Shown here one piece after another: positions 1-8,898 of a DNA stretch of 26,784 nucleotides (position 1 is its first letter; the number at the start of each line of letters is the position of its first letter). The notes under the pieces were generated by a model that saw only the letters and a program-made list of their open reading frames with translations, ran no database searches and was not told the DNA's origin. This stretch comes from Chara braunii (taxonomy: Eukaryota; Streptophyta; Charophyceae; Charales; Characeae). The stretch is taken from the NCBI GenBank assembly GCA_003427395.1, contig BFEA01000005.1, forward strand, positions 1,501,682 through 1,528,465. The letters run 5' to 3'. The translations under genes were made by a program, and so were the position numbers.

Positions 1-480
1 GCAGCTATGGCTGCCTTCCTTCCAGCCAGCGCCCCACTTCTCTTTCTCACACTTACCGCTGCTCTCAGCCTAGCGCAACTCACACACATCTGGCGCACAA
101 GTGCCACAGCACTTCCACGCTCTCATGCGAAATGAGCTTCTGCCCAAATGAGGAGGCTGGCCAGTCCTTTATAGCGCTGGACTGGTCTGGCAAGGTCTGA
201 ACTCGGCCTCCAGGGTCTGGGACTCCTGCCCAGTACCGGTTGTTGCGAAGTGTATGTCCCGGTATCTTTTCCCATGGTCTGCTGCTGCTTTTGGACACCG
301 GCCTGTCTTTTGGACCCCTGGTCTGAATCAGGACTGACCCGTGGGACTGTGACAGGACTGGGACTGTGGCCTTTGACTTATTGCCGAACAGACATGACTT
401 ATCATCAAACAAACATGACTCTATCTCAGCCTTGAAGTCTGTGTTCAGTACCTGTTCGTCTAGGACCTGTCCGTGACTGT
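1..480 (-). repeat. LTR-like promoter segment, minus orientation
   Basis: Read on the minus strand this stretch has a TATA-like CTATAAAG (plus positions 167-174) in a GC-rich, CCTGGAGG/CAGACC-rich context, followed downstream by a leader-like sequence that runs off the left edge. It resembles the promoter half of a plant LTR but no second copy is present in the window, so the assignment rests on composition and the TATA box only. Open reading frames here show no recognisable domain. It could equally be a host promoter whose gene lies outside the window. Confidence 0.2.
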
Positions 481-665
481 TCAAAATGACTTTTCACTTC
501 ATCCTGGATGCGAAATATAACTCAAGAACTTGTCTTTTGGAATGTTGCTCGTGAAATTGAGTTCTGGCCGAGAAGGCCCCTTTATGTTGGAATCACAATT
601 ACGGGTCTGAATCGTAAAGGCCCTTTTATTTTCTAGGCATATTAGGATAACGACAGAGATAGTCA

Positions 666-727
666 TATGCTGGGAAACTGGATTTATTCTTTTCTGAAAA
701 TTGAATCTCCATTCTATTTCGCAAAAA
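666..727 (+). repeat. Diverged repeat, copy 1 (partner at 1840-1905)
   Basis: The segment containing GGAAACTGGATTTATTC followed by GAAAAT-GAATCTC and an ATTCTATTTCGCA-like tail recurs at 1840-1905 with scattered substitutions and small indels. Same orientation, about 1.2 kb apart. No coding potential is recognised. Probably two remnants of one interspersed family. Confidence 0.55.
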
Positions 728-779
728 AATGGTTTCTGCAAGGAACAAGCCCTCAAGGGGCCCTATCAGACATCACATG

Positions 780-1245
780 ATCTGGGCTAAGGCCCCCAGC
801 ACGCCAAGTGCCCGCCCTAAGTGAAGGCGGGCCTGAATATTCGTCAGAGGAGAAATTTGACATTTCCATATGTGGGTATTCAGGCTCTCGCAGCATGCCA
901 GTTGGTTGGGTAGACGCGTGAGCCTCACAAGCCAGGGCCGATACATTGGGAAGGCCATCGGCCTTTGCAAAAGCAGTACCGCCGATGAACCTGCCTGGGA
1001 GCCCTGCACAGATGCAGCAAACAGCCCAAGTCCGGAGACTCAGGCCGTGCCCAACTGAAAAGGGCCCAGGCCCTCAACTGTAGTCTCGGGCCTGGGCGCA
1101 GGGTCTGAGGCCCAACTGAAGCTACTGGAAGCTTCCAGCCAGGCCACACGCAGCATCCAGGAGGCTGCCACTTCCATAAAAGACGTGAGGCAGCCCAGGC
1201 CAGGCATTCTGGTCAGTGCTGGCAATGTGGAAGTGCTGCTGCGCT
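780..1245 (+). repeat. LTR-like repeat, related to the right end of the window
   Basis: The piece CGCCCTAAGTGAAGGC at 813-828 and GCCAGTTGGTTG at 897-908 recur in the same order and nearly the same spacing at 26677-26692 and 26764-26775, with an ATTCAGGC block between them in both places. Downstream there is a TATA-like CCATAAAAG near 1173-1181 and a CAGGCC-rich body, which suits an LTR promoter region. No primer binding site or coding region follows, so this may be a solo or fragmentary LTR. Its ends are not defined. Confidence 0.4.
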
Positions 1246-1780
1246 ATCGCTTGATGATGCGCTGCTGCCAAGGGCGCTGACAGGGCGCGTATTGGTGAAG
1301 TGGGGCGCTGCAGGGCAGCGGGGCGCAGGCAGCCATGGTTAGGTTGCTGGGCGCCAGGGGGTAATGCGGGACGATGGAGTGGTCTTCAGGGAAGGAGGCG
1401 AGTGTGGGGTAATCAAGGTCTGATTGAGGGTGGTGAGATACGTACCTGGTGCATGAAGAGAGGTCGGCTATGGAGTTGACAGTCATGTACATTGGTCTTC
1501 GAGAGTCGAAGTGAGCCTGTTGCGTGAACCAGCTGTAGGTAGGATAGTCGGGCAGAGTAGGTTGGGTGTGGGTGCCAGACAGAGAGGAGCGACTTTGGAT
1601 ACTGTGTTGGTGTGGCCTGTGGGCTTGGACATTGACTCATTTCTTCATTGTATTGCTCTATATGGATGGTTTTCTTGGTGCATTTGTACTCTCTGCTTGG
1701 ACACGACTACTTGGACAGCTGTGTGATTTCGCAACTTGGTTTTCTGTATATCGTTCACACTCATATTCCTTGCATTTCTG
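1246..1780. other. Stretch without recognised gene
   Basis: Short overlapping ORFs occur on both strands but none has a recognisable domain, good start context or long codon run. There is no clear repeat partner in the window. I see nothing assignable. Confidence 0.5.
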
Positions 1781-1984
1781 AAAGCCGAAATTTTGCGAAG
1801 CCTATCAGCATTTCGTTTGGTAGGCATAATAAGAGGTTGTCATATTCTCGGAAACTGGATTTATTCTTTTGTGAAAATCGAATCTCTATCCTATTTTCGC
1901 ACAAATTTTTTCAAAATCGCAAAATTTTTTTTGAAAGCCGAAATTTTGCGAAGCCTTGCCTTTTTTTTTTTTTTTTTTTTTTTT
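1781..1984 (+). repeat. Direct repeats with terminal T24 tract
   Basis: A 25-bp string beginning TGAAAGCCGAAATTTTGCG occurs at about 1780-1804 and again at about 1932-1956, bracketing the second copy of the GGAAACTGGATTTATTC repeat. The block ends in a run of 24 T at 1961-1984. Read on the minus strand this is a poly-A-headed unit, which could mark a retroposed fragment, but no RT or tRNA-like part is visible. Confidence 0.45.
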
Positions 1985-2423
1985 GTGAAAAAACTCCAAC
2001 CTATTCGTCGGGAGCAACTCATGTTGGGAACCGGGCCCAGCGTCCCATATGAAAATTTACATGGAAGTTTGAAAGCTTGAGATACCAGGGCCATTACCCG
2101 ACTTTGGCTAAGAAAAATTTGAGTTAGTTAGCAAATTACTACGACAAACTTCAGAATTAGGCAAAGTTCAGAAAACGACTCAGAAATCCCCCATCAATCC
2201 CCTATACCTCACTCCGGCAAGACTGATTGCAGCAGATCCACCATCTCCGCTGCTGTTGTACCCTATTTCCATCCTATGAGCTAGCCCCCTCACTAGTAGG
2301 ACGCTTGATATCCAACCATCTACTTCTCCCGCTCACCTCTTTTTTGAGAAAAAATTAAGAAAGCCTCCCCATGCCAGCATTGATTGCCCCAGAAACCAGG
2401 GGATTAACTGAGCAGGGACGCCC

Positions 2424-3440
2424 TTGATAATAGGTCAAATATGGAGAATACGGAAACATGCAACCCCTGGAACAGTCAACCCAAAGGATCCTGCCTCGAT
2501 CATCGAAAGGAAAAACCTTAAGTTGTTCCATGTGGAGTTAGTAGCTAGTGGCCGGTACCTGCCAAGATACTTGGCGCCAATCGCATCCACTCCAACTCCC
2601 TCCATCCCAGTCTCACCCGTCCTTCCTGACTCCGTCATCGTAAAGAATTTCAGAGGACCGCTTCTCAGCAGGGGGTGAGCACCATCATCACCCCGAAGTT
2701 CCTTGCTCCCACAAGAACTCCAGTCTCTGTCCTCAAAGGGGTGAGATAGCACCGCCCAACGCCAATCGCGCCAGAGCTCGCCCTCATCAGCCGGTACCCA
2801 TCAGACAGCCTACACTACCCAACACTAATCGCATCTGATAAGAGCTCCCCCTAGCCGGTACCCGTCAAGCAGCCCTATTCCATCCCCCTCTCCGTCCTTG
2901 CAAAGAATCATTTCGTGCCCCTTCCCCCTACTTCAAAACAGATCCCCCAAAACCCTACAAGATACTTCAGTTGACAATCCCATTTTAAGACCCTGATGAA
3001 ACTCTGACGCGAATAGGACAAATTCAGGAAAACAAGCAACCCCAGAAACAAACAACCTAAACAATCCTGCCTCCATCATCGAAAGGAAGAACCTCATTCG
3101 TCCTCCCAAACTCCGTCCTCGTAACGAGTCGAGAGAACCTCATCTCAGCAGGGGGCAGGGCACCATCATCACCCTGAAATTCCTTGACCCCACAAGAATT
3201 CCAGTCTCCGTCCTTAAAGAGATGAAACAACACTACCCAACGCCAATCGCGCCAAGGCCCACCCTCATCAGCTGGTACCCATTGGACAGCCTAAACTACC
3301 CAACGCCAATCGCATCTAATAAGAGTTCCCCCTAGCCGGTACCCGTTAGAAAACCCTATTCCATCCCCTCTCCGTCCTTACGAAGAATCATTTGATGCCC
3401 TTTGTCCCCTACTTCAATACAATTCCCCCACGACCTTGCC
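2424..3440 (+). repeat. Old tandem duplication, two diverged ~0.5 kb units
   Basis: Unit 1 (about 2424-2995) and unit 2 (about 2996-3440) share long colinear stretches: the CATCGAAAGGAA block, CAGCAGGGGG followed by ACCATCATCACC, CACAAGAA-TCCAGTCTC, CCAACGCCAATCGCG, CCTAGCCGGTACCCG and AAGAATCATTT. The CAGCAGGGGG anchors are 480 bp apart (2666 and 3146), while the CATCGAAAGGA anchors further upstream are about 575 bp apart, so unit 2 lacks about 95 bp. Each unit also has an internal sub-repeat built on CCAACGCCAATCGC and CCGGTACCC. No convincing ORF spans it. Non-coding by appearance. Confidence 0.75.
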
Positions 3441-3506
3441 TAGATCTTACTCTTAGCACTCCTCCGTAAAATGCCTCACTGATATCAAATCAACAGATTT
3501 TCAAAG

Positions 3507-3570
3507 AAAAAAAAAAAAAAAAAAGGAGGAGGGAATCCTCTTCTTTTATTTTATTTTATTTTTTTAGTCT
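3507..3570 (+). repeat. A18 tract and T-rich low-complexity sequence
   Basis: A run of 18 A at 3507-3524 is followed by GGAGGAGGG and then by TTTTATTTTATTTTATTTTTTT. The A tract ends the duplicated region and could be a retroposon tail, but no target duplication is visible. Confidence 0.6.
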
Positions 3571-3667
3571 GTTGATTAGGACCTGGAGGAAAGTACAGTT
3601 TGGTTGGTTACCGTCCTGCGTTTTCCCTCCCACCCAAACCTTTGCCTGCATGCCCGGTTTGGTAAGT

Positions 3668-3915
3668 ACCACGTCAGTAGTGCCATGTTAGCAATGCCAC
3701 GTCAGCAGTGCCACGTCAGCAGTGCCACGTCAGCAGTGCCAAATCACAGTGTCTTGTGAGCTGCAGTGCCACGACAACAGCAGTGTTTTGTGAGCTGCAG
3801 TGCCACGTCAGCAGCAGTGCCACGTCAGCTGCAGTGCCACGTCAGCTGCAGTGCCACGTCAGCGGCAGTGCCACGTCAGCGGCAGTGCCATGTCAGCAGT
3901 ACCAAGTCAGCAGGG
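3668..3915 (+). promoter_or_regulatory. Tandem array of CCACGTCA boxes
   Basis: Units of 15 to 18 bp built on AGTGCCACGTCAGC run through this region; I count nine exact CCACGTCA and several decayed versions. The reverse complement, TGACGTGG, is the ACGT-core site bound by plant bZIP factors and matches the unfolded-protein-response element. The array lies directly upstream of the gag-like start at 3927, so it may be the leader or enhancer region of the truncated gypsy element. Whether it binds any factor is inference. The tandem structure itself is directly visible. Confidence 0.7.
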
Positions 3916-3926
3916 CCCCGCCACCA

Positions 3927-5040
3927 TGACGGGTTCATCATTGGGCATGCACACGAGAAGTCAGCGTGGCAGCCAGCCCATGTGAAGAAAGGAAGATTTG
4001 GTCCGTGTCCGCAGCCCACCGCTGCAGCCCAACCGAACAACATTGCGGAAAATCCGGCAGACACCTCAGCATCACGTGAAGGAGATCAGGTGGCCGTCGT
4101 CCAGCCGTGAAGCAACAACAACTCCTGGGGAAAAGGGAAGGCGAAAACCGCATCGCCAGCCGAAAATGGACAGTCAGTACCACAATTCGGGAAACTGAGC
4201 TGCGCGGGAGGTGAGGCGATTCCACCTCTCACTCCGCCAGATTCGGCCGCCTTGCTAGCGGCCTCCTACACATCTGGGGAGGAGTCGCATGTCGCAAGTC
4301 CTCGGTAATCTTACGAGGATTATGCTGTCCACTTGGTCCCACCGTTGGACCAACCACTCCATGTGCAACAATCCACCGCATGCATGGTTTCACCACCATC
4401 GGCAACCGATTCGGCATCTTCGCTGCCAACTTTCGTCGGGGATTCGGCGTCATGGTCAAGACTTGAGGAGCTCAACCTGTTGACATTCACGGACTTCCAA
4501 TAGATGCCCCTTCCCCCGCCCGGTCGATTGTCAAAACCGCATTGCGACGTGCTCAAGGCACAATTGCGGGATTACTTGCACACTGCAGTACCAGCTCCGT
4601 TGATGGACACCAAAGTAGAGGTTGTTGACCTTCACGACTACGTTGCGAAGATCGCCCGCGAGTTCAAGACACAACGGTACGACGACATCGACGTGCTATT
4701 GTTGTACATACACATTCAGATCGGAGAGGCGACCTGCAACGCTTTGATCGATTGCGGAGCTACTCGCAACCACATGAGCCAAGATTTTCTGGTACGCGGT
4801 GGCCTGCGGCCACGCGTTCGGAGGAAGTCGCAGCCCACGCAAGTCACGTTGGCAGATGGTCATACGCACAAGTCAATCGACCAGTGCATTAACTCCGTTC
4901 CCATGTACTTCGCCCCACATGCAAGAGCGAGATCGTGTCCTTCGATATTCTGGACACCAACAGATTTGCAAGCATCTACAACGCTGATCTACGATGACTA
5001 CGAGCGACAAAGACTAGCTAAGGAAGCTTCACAAACCTGA
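3927..5040 (+). pseudogene. Gypsy remnant: Gag start plus retropepsin, internally deleted
   Basis: A start in strong context (CCGCCACCATGA) opens a short Gag-like N-terminus reading MTGSSLGMHTRSQRGSQP before a frame break. From about 4460 a second conserved part appears (LTFTDFQ, a stop at 4501-4503, then MPLPPPGRLSKPHCDV, VVDLHDYVAKIAREFK). This leads into a retroviral-type aspartic protease, ICQIGEAT-like lead then ALIDCGATRNHMSQDF, TQVTLADGHTHKS and VPMYFAPHA, matching Chara gypsy polyproteins as I remember them. The catalytic triplet is Asp-Cys-Gly instead of DTG/DSG. A one-base frameshift near 4925 precedes FDILDT. RT, RNase H and integrase are missing: the sequence jumps to a 3' untranslated tail and an LTR. 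It is therefore a deleted, non-autonomous copy. Confidence 0.75.
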
Positions 5041-5110
5041 CCCTCCCACCTGGACTTTCGTCCCTCTCTCCGACAGGCAGCTTCGCCCTCGCAGGTAAGC
5101 TCGGTCTTTC

Positions 5111-5121
5111 AAGGAGGGGGG
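5111..5121 (+). other. Polypurine tract of the truncated gypsy element
   Basis: AAGGAGGGGGG sits immediately before TGTGTGGCATACTGC, the typical polypurine tract/LTR junction starting with TG. It is about 70 bp downstream of the end of the truncated coding region. Confidence 0.6.
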
Positions 5122-5178
5122 TGTGTGGCATACTGCGCAGCCACACAGGCCTGCAAGGCCCGACCAGACGGAAATTCA

Positions 5179-5317
5179 GGGCCCTACAGGCCCTGTGTCG
5201 TTTCAGCCTAAGAGCCTGAAAACAAGGGCCTACAGGCCCTGTGTCGTTTCAGCCTAAAAGCCTGAAAACAAGGGCCTACAGGCCCTGTGTCGTTTGAGCC
5301 TAAAAGCCTGAAAACAA
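5179..5317 (+). repeat. 46-bp tandem repeat, three copies, inside the LTR
   Basis: Units at 5179-5225, 5226-5271 and 5272-5317 share GGCCTACAGGCCCTGTGTCG, then TTTCAGCCTAAAAGCCTGAAAACAA-type ends, and differ at only a few positions. Each unit contains the near-palindrome GGCCTACAGGCC. They lie upstream of the TATA box at 5492, as U3 enhancer repeats often do. Confidence 0.85.
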
Positions 5318-5490
5318 GGGTCCTTTTCAGACCCTCATAAAGTCGACCTGCCCTGAAACTTTGGCACCAGACCAGGGTTTTAGCACAGGCCATTTTGGGC
5401 CTGTTTTCAAGGCAACCTTTGTTTGAACTTCAACGCCAGGGTCTGGCACGTTTTGGCACTGGCAAGAGCAGCCTCCTGGACGGGCCAGCA

Positions 5491-5500
5491 TTATATAGGA
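5491..5500 (+). promoter_or_regulatory. TATA box of the LTR at 5122
   Basis: TTATATAGGA stands in GC-rich sequence about 370 bp into the LTR and downstream of the 46-bp repeats, the usual U3/R arrangement. Confidence 0.5.
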
Positions 5501-5790
5501 GTGGCCCGCCCTACAGGCTGCAGGTAGTCAAGAGGTAGTTCATAGGGACTTCCCAGGCACTTCACGTGCGGGAGGCAGGAGGCAGTCTTCAGGATTCGGC
5601 AACAGCACTCTGGAGGAGCGCTGCAGTAGTAGTAGTAGCGTTAGCAGTAGTCTTCAGCGTTGGGCGTTATTAGGAACTAGAGTAGCGTTGGAAAGAGAGA
5701 GATGGTTGGCGGAGGCTTACCTGTGGCGCCATAGCTCCAGCTTCGTCTTCGATGTACCTGCAACAAGGCGCCACCTTCACAGGTTAGTAC

Positions 5791-7565
5791 CGGACTGAGA
5801 GAGAGAGGGAGAGTTCTTCTTCTTCCTCTTCTAAGTCCACCATCTCTCCCTCACCCTCTCGCTACCTGACTTCTCAGTATCCGTAGACTACGAGAGAGAG
5901 AGAGATTGGTGACTTAGAGACTTGACGACATTTGGATCCAGACTCGACATTGAGATTGAGACATTGGACGGGGGATTATTTGGGACCTGTACCGAAGACT
6001 TGGTGTTGACGACATTCCCATCTTCCTCTCTTCTTCGTCTAACCCCCCTCTTCTTCGTCTGTGTATGGTTGGGGACTGGCGCATTCTTCCAGTGTAAGCG
6101 CCAGGCCCCCTTCACACCATGGAATGATGATGATGTATGCTGGGTCCGCATTGCGACATTGGTTGTTTGGATCATTGGTATTTTAGCCTTCCGCTGCGCT
6201 ATCTTGTACTATGTGAGAGCGGTCGGTTCTTGTTCTGGTCTGCACCTTTACAGTATGCGACAGGTGCACAACTAGGGGACGGTATTCTTCTAGCCGCCAT
6301 ATCTCGATCATGTGTCATGGAGTGCCCAGCACCTCTTCTCCTTCCAAGCGAGCAGCCTCCAGCAGCAGCAGTTTCCCCGGCGCCTCAACTTCCCACCTTC
6401 ATCCCCTGCCCTCTTACCCACACTCTCATTCTCAGTGTATTGGCCTTCATGGCCGTCTTCTCGCTTGTACTCTTCCCTAGTCTTCTTATCTTGCGCGTTC
6501 TCTTCCTTTGGTGTCAGTCGGAGCAAGCACTCCTCGCACCTGCTAGCCATCTTAGAGCTTACCTCTGCGCACTTTATGCACTACCTGCTTCGTTACTGCG
6601 GCAACGACTTCCTGTTTCTTTGCGCTTGGATTTGCAGCTAGCTCGCTCGCAGGAACCATGGCATGAAGCGCAGCACAAGCTATGGAGAGCACGAAGGAGG
6701 ACAACGCAGCGGCAAACGCGGATGCAATATGCCTTCTGACAACATTCATTGCCTTCTTGGCATTCCTTGCCTTCGTGCTATTCATCGCCGCGCTCCCCCT
6801 GCCGCCGCAACAGCTGTACCCCTGCCCCAACCGAGCCCCAACCTTGCGCCATGAACACCGTTGTCCCATACAATCATCTCCATCATCTCCACCCCCCCCG
6901 CCTTCTACATCCCTCTTAGGGGGGCCACTCAGTTTGGGATGTTTGTGATTTCTGCAGGTGATGACGGATGTGCATCTGAGTGACTCTCTGGCTCAATGGG
7001 TGGTGGGAACCAACAGTCTGAAGTGCTCTATCGTGATGTGCCGCTTTGCTCCATGTTGGATGTGTGGACTGCCTCGTCTGCGCTCCACCGCTGCCTTGCT
7101 GCCTGTCCCGCTTGCTCCGCATGTGGTTCTCTGCAAGCTGCTGTGTTCGCTGTGTGGTGTGCCCGTGTTGTTAACTTGCGCTTCGCTGCTCCGCTGCCTT
7201 TTCGCCCTTCCGCTGGGCGTGCCTTCCGTGTCCTTTGCTTGCACACCTTGTAGTTCAGTTGTCTTGTTGGTGTTGCCTTGTGCTTGAACCGCATGGTTGC
7301 TGTGTTCCTCATCCACTCGCCCTGTAGTCCCTTGCAACGCCGTTGCCTTGGTGGTGCTGCCTTGTGCTTCACTGCCTGGTTGCCGTGCTGTGTGTCGTCT
7401 CGTTCTGTGCAGTCGTTTTTTGGCATTGCGCAGAAGTGTTGCCTCTACTGCGTTGCCTGGTGCGCCGCAGGGTTGCTGCCCGTTGCTATGTGCCACTTGG
7501 GGACAGTCTGCCTTCAACATGATTAAAGGGTTCATGACCCAAACCATCCAGTACGAAGACTCTGC
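5791..7565. other. Stretch without recognised gene
   Basis: Several overlapping ORFs are present, including 6137-6739 on plus (200 codons, with a hydrophobic run LILSVLAFMAVFSLVLFPSL), 6682-6948 on plus (88 codons, hydrophobic ICLLTTFIAFLAFLAFVLFI) and 6993-7604 on minus (203 codons, low-complexity Thr/Arg/Gln). None matches a family I know, and 6950-7500 is a TGC/CTG/TTG-rich quasi-repetitive sequence that keeps frames open by chance. GA microsatellite is present at 5889-5906. A small membrane protein at 6682-6948 cannot be excluded but is unsupported. Confidence 0.4.
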
Positions 7566-7621
7566 AGATTGTCGAGGGTTCAGCCTCCTGATGAGCCGGT
7601 GCAACTCTGACGAAACAATCT
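7566..7621 (+). ncRNA. Hammerhead ribozyme, type III topology
   Basis: All core elements are present in order. Stem III 5' strand AGATTGT (7566-7572) pairs perfectly with ACAATCT (7615-7621). The cleavage triplet is GTC, so the predicted cut follows C7573. Stem I is GAGG (7574-7577), a 6-nt loop, and CCTC (7584-7587). The invariant CTGATGA is 7588-7594. Stem II is GCCGG (7595-7599), a 7-nt loop, and CTGAC (7607-7611), with one C-A mismatch at the second pair and one G-U. GAA (7612-7614) then precedes stem III. Open ends in stem III define type III, the form used by plant retrozymes, which are small non-autonomous LTR elements with circular RNAs. I see no second copy, primer binding site or polypurine tract nearby, so this may be a solo remnant. 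The fold is seen in the sequence; activity is inference. Confidence 0.8.
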
Positions 7622-8150
7622 ATCATCATTAGTTTTATTTTTTTCAGTTTTTTTGGTTTTGGTACTTCCTTGTCCACTGGTTGTTGTCGTTTCCCTGCCT
7701 TATGTGCTTGTGTATTGTCTTCCCTCCCGCCTCCCCTATGCCCTCCCGCCTATATGTTGTCTTAACTTTTCGCTCCCCCCGTGTGCCCTTCAGTCTATGT
7801 GCCTTGTTGTGCCTTGCCATCCAACAACACATTGCCTCTCTGCCCCTCGGCTTCGTTGTCGTACCTCCCCCCCTTCTTCTGTGTTTGTTTGTGATGTACT
7901 ATTCTGTTGTCTGCTGGTTGTTGTCGTATGCCTGCCTTGTGTGCCTGTGTTGTCCGCATAAGGGGATGAGCCCTTTGTCGCTAGGTAGCAATGAGACGAG
8001 GAAGAACATGAAATTATCCATATCCATTTGCCATGGTAAATGCCATTCCTGCCACGCTTGAGACGTGATGTACCTGCACGGTTACGGAGTACGAGGTGCG
8101 TCGGTGATCTTTCATTGGAGAAATGCATGACGCAGGCTAAACGTGTCATC
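7622..8150. other. T/C-rich stretch without recognised gene
   Basis: A T-rich tract follows the ribozyme. CTGGTTGTTGTCGT then a CTGCCTT-TGTGC-TGTGT string occurs at about 7677-7715 and again at about 7914-7952, a weak direct repeat. No coding domain is recognised. Confidence 0.4.
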
Positions 8151-8345
8151 GCATATTATACGTACACACACGCACACACACACACACAAGCATATATATA
8201 TTTTTAACAAATAAATTGTTTTTTTTTTTTATATATATAAAATACAAAAAATAGAGATTAAAAAATAAAATATAAATAATATTAAATAATAAAATTACAC
8301 ACAATAATGACCTTTTAACTGTTTTTTTCCAGAATTTTGGAAGTA
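8151..8345. repeat. AT-rich low-complexity and CA repeat sequence
   Basis: Contains CACACACACACACACA near 8172-8188, TATATATATA, a T-run at 8219-8230 and alternating AAATA/TATAAA strings. The base composition is sharply different from both flanks. No gene. Confidence 0.8.
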
Positions 8346-8543
8346 TACACAACCTTTTTCTCTCCTAAGGCAGACCCTGGTCACCCTTTGCCCATAGGAC
8401 CTCAGGGCCTAGGACAACCCAGCTAGGCCTTACCAGTTCACGTGCGGAGGGTCGTACCCCGCAATTAGGTGTAATCCTATGGTGCGGCGCTACGCGTATC
8501 TGTTCCCGCCCAGTCAATTGTGACAAACCGCCGCCAATGGTTT

Positions 8544-8552
8544 CATATATAG
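8544..8552 (+). promoter_or_regulatory. Candidate TATA box for the gene at 8899
   Basis: CATATATAG follows a CCAAT at 8534-8538 and precedes about 320 bp of CT-rich sequence typical of plant 5' leaders, ahead of an ATG at 8899. Support is contextual only. Confidence 0.35.
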
Positions 8553-8898
8553 CATCGCTCAGAACCGGTGTCCATCCTCTCTCAGGAGCCGTCGGTATGT
8601 GCCTTCCTGTTTTTGCCTATGGGACAGAAGCAGAATGCGCACACTTCCGACGGTCTCCATTTTTCGAAGCGTACTTCGGCAGCATTGACGCGCGCTCTCC
8701 TCGGGGATTTCTTGTTCCGTCATCCTCTCCTCCTTCCCGTTGCCTTCTTCCTCCATCTCCTCTTGCCATCTACTCGATCCATCCCTTGTTGCCAGGAGGT
8801 CGATTCGTCAATTCTCATCGTGCTACTCTCGTATGATAACCGATTAATCGTTGTCGATCAGGAAAGTGTCAGTGGTGTCGTGCAGTCGATCTTGGAAG

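Larger units (their letters stand above)
5122..5790 (+). repeat. Probable 3' LTR of the truncated gypsy element
   Basis: It starts TGTGTGGCATACTGC right after a polypurine tract, carries a 46-bp tandem repeat and a TATATA box, and continues into a 5' leader-like region. The matching 5' LTR is not in the window, so the 3' boundary is only approximate. GTAGTAGTAG and GAGAGA microsatellites occur towards its end. Confidence 0.5.

Noticed and set aside
6993-7604. 203-codon minus-strand ORF
   Set aside because: Low-complexity translation of TGC/TTG-rich DNA overlapping the ribozyme; no recognisable motif and no promoter evidence.
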